Below, in pieces: positions 1 through 4,930 of a DNA stretch of 5,378 nt. Numbering within the stretch: position 1 is the stretch's first letter; every line of letters begins with the position of its first letter. Under the pieces are notes generated by a model, which had not been told where the DNA came from, did not search any database, and saw only the letters and a list, made by a program, of their open reading frames with translations. The translations under genes and the position numbers were made by a program. Source of the stretch: Actinoplanes liguriensis. Lineage in GTDB: Bacteria > Actinomycetota > Actinomycetes > Mycobacteriales > Micromonosporaceae. The stretch is taken from positions 1 through 5,378 of the forward strand of contig JNYN01003412.1 of NCBI GenBank assembly GCA_000715855.1. Direction: 5' to 3'.

Positions 1-108
1 GGCTAGCCCCGATCGTCCGCCGCACCGGTTAGCCCTGATCGGCGTGGGGCCCGGTCACCGCGACGCGCGGCGCATCCTGCCCTGGCGGCGGGCGAGCAGC
101 GGATAGCC
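1..108 (+). repeat. Upstream noncoding region with GG-N-TAGCC direct repeats
   Basis: The first 115 bases hold no gene I can support. Two copies of a ~16-base element (GGCTAGCCCCGATCG at 1-15 and GGTTAGCCCTGATCG at 27-41) match at 13 of 15 positions with a 26-base period. A third, shorter copy, GGATAGCC, lies at 101-108 and overlaps the likely -10 box of the TetR gene. The repeats may be binding sites for a regulator, or part of a promoter for the TetR gene or an upstream gene outside the window. What they do is inference. Confidence 0.45.
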
Positions 109-115
109 TGCCAGG
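104..115 (+). promoter_or_regulatory. Candidate leaderless promoter/operator of the TetR gene
   Basis: TAGCCT at 104-109 fits the actinobacterial TANNNT -10 pattern and ends six bases before the GTG start at 116. Transcription would therefore begin at or next to the start codon, and no clear purine-rich ribosome site is present. CCTGCCAGG at 107-115 is a short palindrome lying between the -10 box and the start, a natural place for an autoregulatory operator. I see no convincing -35 box. Confidence 0.4.
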
Positions 116-835
116 GTGGCGCAGCGCGGAGACGGCGTCGACAGCCGGCGAACCGACACCCGGGAACGGGCCATCGGGGTCGCGTTGGGGCTGTTCGCTC
201 AGCAGGGCTATGCCGGAACCTCGCTGCGGGAGATCGCCGAACAGCTCGGAGTCACCAAAGCCGCGTTGTACTTCCACTTCCACTCAAAGGAAGAAATCCT
301 CACCGCAATCCTCCGCGGCTACCTGGACGGCATAAACGCCCTGCTCGCCGACACCACGCAGGCCACCCATCCCGGCCAGCCCACGCCGGCTGAGCCCACT
401 AAGCAGGCTGGGCAGAACGAGCCAGCCACGCGGTTTAGGCACGATGAGCCAGCCAGGCGGTCCATGGAGACTGAGCGGGGCGAGCCGGCCAAGCGGGCCG
501 AGCGGGAGGCGTTGCTACGGGGGTTCGCCGAGCATCAGCGACGGTGGGGCCTCGACCTGGTCCTGATGGTCCGACAGAACTTCACCGAGATCCAGCAAAT
601 GCCGATCGGCGCCGAGATCCGGAAAAGCATGCGAACACTGGTCGACGCACTGGCGCCACCCGAAGCAGACGCCGCCCAACGGCTCCGGGTGCGGATCGCG
701 CTGTCAGCATTCCAGACCGCAGCAGTCACGGGCTTCACAGAGGACACCGCCGACGAAGCCGCGCTCCGGGAAGCCGCCCTCACCATCGCCCTGGAGATCC
801 TCCACAGCGAGCCACCCGACACCGGACACCCCTGA
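116..835 (+). CDS. TetR/AcrR-family transcriptional regulator with repeat-rich insertion
   Basis: This is a 239-residue one-component regulator expected to bind DNA as a dimer and to release it on binding a small ligand. Residues 16-66 form the TetR N-terminal DNA-binding domain, with a helix of type RAIGVALGLFAQQGY followed by TSLREIAEQLGVTKAALYFHF (helix-turn-helix about 36-57) and the usual KEEIL after it. Residues ~134-239 are helical and form the variable ligand/dimer domain. Between them, about residues 80-133, lies a charged, Pro/Glu/Arg/Ala-rich stretch containing four EP-x-x-K/R units (Glu93, Glu102, Glu111, Glu123) that ordinary ~190-210-residue family members lack. The GTG start at 116 is chosen because it keeps a normal N-terminus and follows a TAGCCT box by six bases. 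The gene is convergent with the MFS transporter. Its codon use has somewhat more A-ending codons than the transporter. The family is secure; the target and ligand are unknown. Confidence 0.92.
   Translation: MAQRGDGVDSRRTDTRERAIGVALGLFAQQGYAGTSLREIAEQLGVTKAALYFHFHSKEEILTAILRGYLDGINALLADTTQATHPGQPTPAEPTKQAGQNEPATRFRHDEPARRSMETERGEPAKRAEREALLRGFAEHQRRWGLDLVLMVRQNFTEIQQMPIGAEIRKSMRTLVDALAPPEADAAQRLRVRIALSAFQTAAVTGFTEDTADEAALREAALTIALEILHSEPPDTGHP
391..496 (+). repeat. In-frame degenerate repeat inside the TetR gene
   Basis: Four related ~16-base units start at 391, 418, 445 and 481. The clearest are CGAGCCAGCCACGCGG, TGAGCCAGCCAGGCGG and CGAGCCGGCCAAGCGG at 418-433, 445-460 and 481-496. The spacings of 27, 27 and 36 are multiples of three, so the reading frame is kept and the protein repeats Glu-Pro-x-x-Lys/Arg. 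This looks like recent tandem expansion of a linker within a coding region. Confidence 0.65.
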
Positions 836-888
836 AACCACCCCTCCATCCCAAGCCACCCACGAGCCCACCCCACCAGCTGTGCCCC

Positions 889-1002
889 ACCGTTGTTATG
901 AGCCCCCGAAAACCACAGCCAGCCCCCAGCCGGGAACGACAGGCTGGCCCTGACCGTGGTTATCAGGCCCGAAAACCACGGCAAGCCCCAGCCGGAAACG
1001 AC
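889..1002. repeat. Two ~50-base direct repeats in the convergent intergenic region
   Basis: Positions 889-941 and 953-1002 align almost along their whole length, with a few substitutions and single-base gaps. Both contain an ACCGT-G-TTAT box, CCCGAAAACCAC, a CAGCCGG core and AACGACA, in the same order, with a 64-base period. The region 836-1198 between the stops of the convergent TetR and MFS genes has no gene I can support, and these repeats fill a third of it. They could be remnants of a dispersed intergenic repeat, structured 3' ends of transcripts, or regulator sites. Confidence 0.65.
954..981. other. Perfect 8-bp inverted repeat in the second repeat copy
   Basis: CCGTGGTT at 954-961 pairs exactly with AACCACGG at 974-981 across a 12-base spacer. 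The first repeat copy has a weaker version (CCGTTGTT / AACCACAG, six of eight pairs). In the first copy GCCAGCC at 918-924 also pairs with GGCTGGC at 942-948. No T-run follows, so it is a poor classical terminator. It may still end or protect the TetR transcript, or it may be an operator. Confidence 0.4.
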
Positions 1003-1050
1003 AAAACCACCGCAGGAAACGGCCGCCCACAGCGACAGCGCCGCTGACAA

Positions 1051-1140
1051 AAAGCGCTACCGGCGGAAAGCGCCGGGAGGTGGCGGAAGTTGCTGTCGGT
1101 GGAAAGCGCCGCCTGCAGGGACGACCGGGCCGGTGGAAGG
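1051..1140. repeat. Short CGGYGGAAAGCGC repeats
   Basis: CGGCGGAAAGCGCCG at 1061-1075 recurs as CGGTGGAAAGCGCCG at 1097-1111 (14 of 15 bases). Shorter relatives lie at 1081-1089 (TGGCGGAAG) and 1131-1140 (CGGTGGAAGG). AAAGCGC occurs at 1051, 1067 and 1103. The family differs from the repeats at 889-1002. It lies directly beyond the terminator of the MFS gene. Function unknown. Confidence 0.5.
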
Positions 1141-1153
1141 TGCCCGGGAAAGG

Positions 1154-1185
1154 AAGAACCCGCCGGGGAGGCCCGGCGGGTTCTT
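1154..1185 (-). terminator. Bidirectional intrinsic terminator between TetR and MFS genes
   Basis: A perfect 14-base-pair stem (left arm 1154-1167, right arm 1172-1185) closes on a 4-base loop. The arms begin with AAGAACCC and end with GGGTTCTT. Read on the minus strand, the hairpin starts 13 bases after the MFS stop codon and is followed by a pyrimidine-rich TTCC TTTCC tail. Because the arms carry AAGAA/TTCTT ends, it should also stop plus-strand transcripts from the TetR side. Confidence 0.9.
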
Positions 1186-1198
1186 GGTGGCGGGACGG

Positions 1199-2776
1199 TC
1201 AGGCTGCGGCGGGCTCGGGGATGGCCTCGGTGACGGCCGGCTCCGGCTTGGCGACGGGCTTGCTGCCGCGCAGCGGGACGTGGCGGACGAAAAGCGCCAC
1301 CACCACGCCGATCACCGCGACCGCGCTGCCCCAGATGAACAGCGAGGCGATGCCGTCGGTGACCGCCTTCTGGAACAGGACGCGGGCCGCCTCGGGCATG
1401 AAACGGAGTGCCGCCGGGGTCATCGAGGAGACCTCGGTCGCCGTGCCGCCCGCCGAGGTCAGCGAGCTGGTCAGGTGGTGGGCGTAGATCGCGCCGAGGA
1501 TCGAGACGCCGAGCGAGCTGCCCATGTTGCGCAGGAACGTGGAGACACCGGTGCCGGCGCCCATGTCGCGCATCTCCAGGCTGTTCTGCGCGATCAGCGT
1601 GCTGGTCTGCATGATCCCGCCCATGCCCGCGCCGAGCACGACCATGTAGAGGGCCGTCATCGTCTTGGACGTGTGCAGGTCGACCGTGCTGAACAGGAAC
1701 ATCCCGGCGACCACCAGGGCCGAGCCGATGATCGGGAAGACGCGGTAGCGGCCGGTGCGGCTGATCATGTTGCCGACCAGGATGCTGACCACCATGACGG
1801 CGGCCATCATCGGCATCAGCAGCAGACCGCTGTTGGTGGCCGACGAGCCCTGCACGAACTGCTGGTACTGCGGGAGGTAGCCGATCGCGCCGAACAGGGC
1901 GAAGCCGGAGATGAAGGCGATCCCGCCGGCGAGGACGAAGTTGCGGTTGCGGAACACGCGCAGCGGCATGATCGGCTCCGCCTGACGGCTCTCCACCGCG
2001 ATGAACGCGACCAGGCCGACGAGGGTCAGCGCGACCAGGCCGAGGATCTGCGGGGACGTCCAGTCGTATTCGGTGCCGCCCCACGTGGTGATCAGGACGA
2101 GCGAGGTGATCCAGACGGCGAGCAGGATCGTGCCGAACCAGTCGATGCGGGCCTTGCCCTTGCCCTTCGGCAGGCGGGCGAGGGTGATCCAGGAGACGAT
2201 CAGCGTCACGATGCCCAGCGGCAGGTTCACGTAGAACGCCCAGCGCCACGACAGGTGGTCGGTGATGAAGCCGCCGATCAGCGGGCCGCCGATCATGGCG
2301 ACGGGCATGACCGCCATCATGACGCCCTGGTAGCGGCTGCGGTCACGGGGCGGGATCATCTCGCCGATGATCGAGAGCACGCCGACGATCAGGCCGCCGG
2401 CGCCGAGGCCCTGCACGCCGCGGAAGGCGACGAGCTCGGCCATGTTGTGCGCCATGCCGCAGAGCGCCGAGCCGACGAGGAACAGCGCGACCGCGGCGAC
2501 GAAGGTGATCCGCCGGCCGAAGAGGTCTCCCAGCTTGCCCCAGATCGGGGTGGCGATGGTGGTGGCCAGGATGTAGCCGGTCGTGACCCAGGACAGGTGC
2601 TCGAGGCCGCCGAGGTCACCGACGATCGTCGGCAGCGCCGGGGCCACGATCATGTTGTCCAACTGGGCGAGCAGCATGGCGATCACCAGGCCGCTCATCG
2701 TCACCATGATCTCGCGGTGACTGAATCCCAGTCCCGCCTCGTCCGCCGGTCTCGCCGGCACTGCGGGTTCCGCCAT
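1199..2776 (-). CDS. MFS transporter, DHA2 (EmrB/QacA-type, 14 TM) drug:proton antiporter
   Basis: This 525-residue inner-membrane protein is expected to export small hydrophobic compounds in exchange for protons. Family signatures are plain: LDNMIVAPALPTI in TM1 (residues 39-51), the GKLGDLFGRR loop of motif A (80-89), RGVQGLGAGG of motif B (119-128), the GGPLIGG antiporter motif C (163-169), and SWRWAFYVNLPLG (176-188) before the sixth TM segment. Length and hydrophobic segments fit the 14-TM DHA2 family. The last TM segment is followed by a Pro/Ala-rich tail. ATG at 2776 is preferred because GAGAGAGGG sits eight bases upstream; an upstream TTG at 2836 has no such site. It follows the oxygenase gene by 86 bases on the same strand and ends at a strong terminator. 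It could export the product of the neighbouring oxygenase/peptide genes or serve general drug resistance. The substrate cannot be read from sequence. Confidence 0.93.
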   Translation of the reverse strand: MAEPAVPARPADEAGLGFSHREIMVTMSGLVIAMLLAQLDNMIVAPALPTIVGDLGGLEHLSWVTTGYILATTIATPIWGKLGDLFGRRITFVAAVALFLVGSALCGMAHNMAELVAFRGVQGLGAGGLIVGVLSIIGEMIPPRDRSRYQGVMMAVMPVAMIGGPLIGGFITDHLSWRWAFYVNLPLGIVTLIVSWITLARLPKGKGKARIDWFGTILLAVWITSLVLITTWGGTEYDWTSPQILGLVALTLVGLVAFIAVESRQAEPIMPLRVFRNRNFVLAGGIAFISGFALFGAIGYLPQYQQFVQGSSATNSGLLLMPMMAAVMVVSILVGNMISRTGRYRVFPIIGSALVVAGMFLFSTVDLHTSKTMTALYMVVLGAGMGGIMQTSTLIAQNSLEMRDMGAGTGVSTFLRNMGSSLGVSILGAIYAHHLTSSLTSAGGTATEVSSMTPAALRFMPEAARVLFQKAVTDGIASLFIWGSAVAVIGVVVALFVRHVPLRGSKPVAKPEPAVTEAIPEPAAA

Positions 2777-2784
2777 GGACTGTG

Positions 2785-2793
2785 CCCTCTCTC
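2785..2793 (-). promoter_or_regulatory. Ribosome binding site of the MFS gene
   Basis: GAGAGAGGG on the minus strand lies eight bases before ATG 2776. It decides the start in favour of 2776 over the in-frame TTG at 2836. Confidence 0.7.
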
Positions 2794-2834
2794 GCTGCGA
2801 CGTGACGGGGGTTCCATCGGTCGCGCGGGCGGGC

Positions 2835-2865
2835 AACTTAGCCTGTCGTCCGGCAGGTCATGTCA
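2835..2865 (-). promoter_or_regulatory. Possible promoter/operator of the MFS gene
   Basis: On the minus strand, TAAGTT (2840-2835) fits TANNNT and lies about 60 bases before the MFS start. A TGACAT-like -35 (2865-2860) lies 19 bases further upstream, overlapping the oxygenase stop. Between them, CCTGTC-GTCC-GGCAGG (2842-2857 on the plus strand) is an imperfect palindrome with CCTG/CAGG half-sites. The site shares TAGCCTG with the TetR promoter at 104-110. This suggests the transporter may be expressed separately from the oxygenase and repressed by a TetR protein. The spacing is not ideal, so confidence is low. Confidence 0.3.
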
Positions 2866-4092
2866 CGTCGGCACGACGATTCCCTCCGTCAGCAGGCGGC
2901 GGACCAGGAGCAACCGGTCGGCGTCGTCGTCGAGCGGCAGCGCACCGACCGTGCACGTCGTGCCGTCGAGGGCGACGCGGACCGCGGGTTCGCAGTGCGC
3001 GGGCATGGTCAGCGTGCGGCCGCCGGCGAGGCGCAGCGTCATCCGGTCGCCGTCACGGGTGATCTCCCACCGCAGGCCGGGACGGGCGATGATCGTGTCG
3101 GCCGGGCTGAGCGCCTCCGCAAAGTCCAGCTGAGCCAGCGGGCTCAGTGGCGCCGGGCGGCCCACGACCCGTTCGCGCAGGCGGGCGGCGAGTTCCTCAG
3201 GGTCAGCGGTGAGCAGCCAGGAGCGCAGCGCGCCGACGGTGGCGTCCAGTTCGGCGCCGACCGCGTCCGGGTCGGTCAGGTCGAAGCCGTAAGGGAGGGT
3301 CGCCCGCAGTCGCGGATCGGTCATCGCCATGCCGAGGAGTTCCTCGACCAGCGCATACCGGGTGAGTCCCCGGATGCCGACCGTCAGATGCAAAGAGCGG
3401 CCTTTCTCCGTACGGGCGGAGTGCAGCCAGCCGCGCGGAAGGTACAGCGCGTCGCCGGGTTGCAGCACGACGTCGAGCGCGGGACGGCCCTCGGCGGTGG
3501 CCGCGACCTCGTCGGCCCGTCCGCCCCACTGTTGCCGTTCGAGCGGGTCGGGCAGCACCGGCGGGTGGATGATCCAGCGTTTCGTGCCTTCGACCTGGAG
3601 CACGAACACGTCGTGGGTGTCGTAGTGGGTCGCGAACCCCTGGCTGGACGGCGGTGTCAGGTACGCGTTGACCTGCAACGGCCGGTCGAGTTCCGCGCCG
3701 AGCCGGCCGGTGAAGTCGATCAGCGGCTCCCAGATCCGGTGCAGGCCCTGCAGGACCAGGGTGGCGCCGTCCGCGAACAGGCGCATCACCTGCTCGTCGT
3801 GGACCTGGTCGGTGATCTCGGCGCCCGCTCCCCCGCTGCCGGTGTAGCGCCCGGCCGGCAGAACTTTGCCCTGCTGCGCCACCCGCAGGAACGGGGTGCG
3901 CAGCCCGCGGCGGCTGAGCAGCTCGTCGACCGCCGCCGTGGAGAGCAGGTCGTGGAAGCCTTCCGGGCCGCCGAGGTCGGCGGCCCGGGACAGCAGTGGC
4001 GCCTGCCCCCACCAGGAGGCGGCGAACTCGGCCGGGGCGGCTGAGACGATCCGCTCGAGAACGGCGTCCTGCCTGGTCAGGGTGGCGGTCAT
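2863..4092 (-). CDS. JmjC/cupin-type (ROX-like) Fe(II)/2-oxoglutarate-dependent oxygenase
   Basis: This 409-residue cytoplasmic enzyme belongs to the Cupin_4/JmjC group that includes bacterial YcfD and human MINA53/NO66. Members hydroxylate Arg or His side chains in proteins using Fe(II), O2 and 2-oxoglutarate. Residues ~20-75 resemble the N-terminal segment (WWGQAPLLSR). The double-stranded beta-helix core runs from ~93 to ~240. The iron triad is visible as His156-x-Asp158 in ATHYDTHDVFVLQVEGTKRW and His224 in LPRGWLHSA. QPGDALYLPRGW is a typical cupin strand-turn. After a dimerisation-type helical section, the C-terminus (LPLDDDADRLLLVRRLLTEG) looks like the winged-helix domain of this family. 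ATG 4092 has no purine-rich ribosome site on this strand. Instead the upstream small gene's TAA overlaps the ATG (TAATG), so translation is probably coupled. The protein substrate is unknown: a ribosomal protein is the family precedent, the adjacent DGGA peptide is a local alternative. Confidence 0.88.
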   Translation of the reverse strand: MTATLTRQDAVLERIVSAAPAEFAASWWGQAPLLSRAADLGGPEGFHDLLSTAAVDELLSRRGLRTPFLRVAQQGKVLPAGRYTGSGGAGAEITDQVHDEQVMRLFADGATLVLQGLHRIWEPLIDFTGRLGAELDRPLQVNAYLTPPSSQGFATHYDTHDVFVLQVEGTKRWIIHPPVLPDPLERQQWGGRADEVAATAEGRPALDVVLQPGDALYLPRGWLHSARTEKGRSLHLTVGIRGLTRYALVEELLGMAMTDPRLRATLPYGFDLTDPDAVGAELDATVGALRSWLLTADPEELAARLRERVVGRPAPLSPLAQLDFAEALSPADTIIARPGLRWEITRDGDRMTLRLAGGRTLTMPAHCEPAVRVALDGTTCTVGALPLDDDADRLLLVRRLLTEGIVVPT

Positions 4093-4109
4093 TAGGAGGC
4101 GGTGCCGTC

Positions 4110-4190
4110 CGCGCCGCCGTCGTGGCCGTTCACGTTCGCGCCGCCGTCGGCCGGGCCCTCGCCCGACGCGCCGCCGTCGGCGCCACCGTC
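4110..4190 (-). repeat. Exact 12-base repeats encoding Asp-Gly-Gly-Ala
   Basis: The 12-mer CGCGCCGCCGTC occurs exactly at 4110-4121, 4137-4148 and 4167-4178, with a variant at 4181-4190. On the minus strand each reads GAC GGC GGC GCG. Spacings of 27 and 30 keep frame. Such a GC-rich repeat is also a good reason for an assembly to break at this spot. Confidence 0.8.
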
Positions 4191-4198
4191 CACAGCGC

Positions 4199-4214
4199 TG
4201 TGTATAAGAGACAG
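4199..4214 (+). other. Tn5/Nextera mosaic-end sequence (adapter carry-over)
   Basis: TGTGTATAAGAGACAG is identical to the last 16 bases of the 19-base Tn5 mosaic end used in Nextera libraries; only the inner AGA is absent. It is an AT-rich island in very GC-rich DNA. Its outer end faces right, so the true library insert begins at 4215. The sequence left of 4199 has been joined to adapter. Translated, it gives the familiar contaminant strings AVYKRQ (plus) and CLLYT (minus). A real Tn5-family insertion would need two full ends and a target duplication, neither of which is seen. Confidence 0.92.
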
Positions 4215-4272
4215 CTGGTGAAGTCGTCCTTGTCGAGTGTCATGATCTTTGCGTACCCGCAAGTATTCACGG

Positions 4273-4518
4273 TTAATCCCGATTCATCCGGCGGGTCGCC
4301 AGCAGGCCGCCGACGCCGGGGATCGCGGCGAGCAGCTTCGCCGTGCGGTCGGCGGCCGGGCTCCACGCGGTCAGGATCAGGACTGCCAGGTACGCGCAGC
4401 CATGCACCGGACCGCACAGCGACGCGACCGCTCGCACGTGGACGGTGGCCAGGTTGATCACCAGCACGAGCAGGGAGAGCAGTTCGACGGCGGCGGCGAG
4501 GCGCAGGGGGCGGTTCAC
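4273..4518 (-). CDS. Small DUF3817-like integral membrane protein
   Basis: This is an 81-residue protein with two clear hydrophobic segments (about residues 5-27 and 41-53). Between them is the conserved-looking GPVHG (36-40), preceded by an AVELLSLL segment with a membrane-embedded Glu (Glu12); these are hallmarks I associate with DUF3817. The C-terminus is short and basic (ATRRMNRD). The GTG start at 4518 overlaps the stop of the upstream gene as GTGA, so the two are translationally coupled. The function of the family is not known to me. The gene lies to the right of the adapter junction, so its linkage to the oxygenase operon is only provisional. Confidence 0.7.
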   Translation of the reverse strand: MNRPLRLAAAVELLSLLVLVINLATVHVRAVASLCGPVHGCAYLAVLILTAWSPAADRTAKLLAAIPGVGGLLATRRMNRD

Positions 4519-4848
4519 GTGGTGGACCCGGGGCGGACGATCATCAGGACCACGACCACGGCCCAGAGCAGGTTGAAGACGCCGGTGAACATGCCGAGCC
4601 GGCCCGGGTTCCCGGTGGCGCCGCCGACGATCGACCGCTGAGCGGGCAGGATCGTGAACGCCAGCAGGGCGGCGGCGACGGCGGTCAGCACGATCGACGT
4701 GATCAGCCAGGGGTCGGTCAGGACGCCGAGGCTGCTCGCCGTGGCCAGGCCGAAGGGTCACGGCGGGGAACATGCTGGCCGCCACGGCCACCGGGCCGAT
4801 CGCGAGGATGGCTGCCAGGACGTGCAGGCTGAGCAGGAGCTTTGTCAC
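4515..4848 (-). pseudogene. DUF2269-like membrane protein, frameshifted with an internal gap
   Basis: The GTG start at 4848 gives a good first membrane segment, MTKLLLSLHVLAAILAIGPV, followed by AVAASMFPAV (to residue 30). That frame then turns into Arg/Pro-rich nonsense. The continuation lies in another frame, from about 4756: FGLATASSLGVLTDPWLIT, a membrane segment ending in TILPAQ, and a last segment NLLWAVVVVLMIV, stopping at TGA 4517-4515. The break is at about 4741-4760. The two halves add to ~110 residues against roughly 150 for the four-TM DUF2269-like proteins I have in mind. The segment expected before FGLATA appears to be missing. So this is an internal deletion with frameshift, either real decay or another assembly fault near the adapter scar. 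No clear ribosome site precedes the GTG; see the TAACGT box upstream. Confidence 0.65.
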
Positions 4849-4856
4849 GCCACGGG

Positions 4857-4862
4857 ACGTTA
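4857..4862 (-). promoter_or_regulatory. Candidate -10 box for the minus-strand membrane-protein operon
   Basis: On the minus strand TAACGT (4862-4857) fits TANNNT and ends eight bases before the GTG at 4848, which would give a leaderless or near-leaderless mRNA. A weak TTCCGC lies 17 bases upstream. There is no purine-rich ribosome site before the GTG, in line with leaderless translation. Confidence 0.4.
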
Positions 4863-4887
4863 GTGACGATCATGGGCGCGCGGAACC

Positions 4888-4920
4888 GGCCAGATTGCCC
4901 ACCTCCGACGGGATCTGGCC
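4888..4920. promoter_or_regulatory. Perfect inverted repeat in the divergent intergenic region (candidate operator)
   Basis: GGCCAGAT (4888-4895) and ATCTGGCC (4913-4920) are exact inverted arms with a 17-base spacer; CCC at 4898-4900 and GGG at 4910-4912 extend the symmetry. It lies between the two divergent -10 boxes and covers the -35 region of the DJ-1/AraC-type gene. An AraC-type or other dimeric regulator could bind here; which one is inference. Confidence 0.55.
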
Positions 4921-4930
4921 ATCGAGGCGC

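Larger units (their letters stand above)
4092..4243 (-). pseudogene. Interrupted small DGGA-repeat protein (possible precursor peptide)
   Basis: Two pieces of a short minus-strand gene flank the adapter at 4199-4214. The left-hand piece (4198-4092 read downward) is open and ends TAA. It encodes a tail with four DGGA units: DGGADGGA, then SGEGPA, DGGA, NVNGH, DGGA, and a final DGTAS. Its stop overlaps the oxygenase ATG. The right-hand piece starts at ATG 4243 and reads MTLDKDDFT before meeting the adapter. The two pieces are out of frame, and deleting only the 16 adapter bases does not restore frame, so genomic sequence is missing or altered here. I therefore mark it as broken in the assembly; this is not evidence of decay in the organism. 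The ATG at 4243 has only a weak ribosome site (AAAGA). I recognise no named family. That both pieces belong to one gene is inference from strand, spacing and the Asp-rich start. Confidence 0.5.

Noticed and set aside
544..1047. Plus-strand frame overlapping the TetR 3' end and the intergenic repeats
   Set aside because: Its Pro/Arg-rich translation has no domain and runs out of frame through a clear TetR gene.
836..1140. CRISPR array
   Set aside because: The repeats are few, degenerate and irregularly spaced (64 and 36 bases), and no cas genes are nearby.
2777..2836. Extended MFS start at TTG 2836
   Set aside because: It has no ribosome site, and the added 20 residues look unlike an MFS N-terminus, while ATG 2776 has GAGAGAGGG at eight bases.
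956..3133. Very long plus-strand open frame opposite the MFS gene
   Set aside because: Its translation is His/Asp/Arg/Gly-rich low-complexity sequence, as expected antisense to a high-GC gene, while the minus strand gives a textbook MFS transporter.
2860..4044. Plus-strand open frame opposite the oxygenase gene
   Set aside because: There are no family motifs and the composition is arginine/glutamine/alanine-rich. The minus-strand frame has an intact JmjC iron triad.
4191..4202. Perfect 12-base palindrome CACAGCGCTGTG as an operator
   Set aside because: Its right part is adapter sequence (from 4199), so the symmetry arises at the artificial junction, although a short shared TGTG may have helped create the false join.
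4199..4214. Natural or engineered Tn5-type transposon insertion
   Set aside because: Only one incomplete end (16 of 19 bases) is present, with no transposon body, no second end and no 9-base target duplication.
3996..4457. Open frames running across the adapter on either strand (also 4130-4417, minus)
   Set aside because: Both read through the mosaic-end sequence and yield the contaminant strings AVYKRQ and CLLYT. They stay open only by chance in GC-rich DNA.
4273..4848. Single 191-residue minus-strand protein
   Set aside because: It is a false fusion. The middle (residues ~32-110) is wrong-frame Arg/Pro-rich sequence, joining the start of the DUF2269-like gene to the complete DUF3817-like gene.
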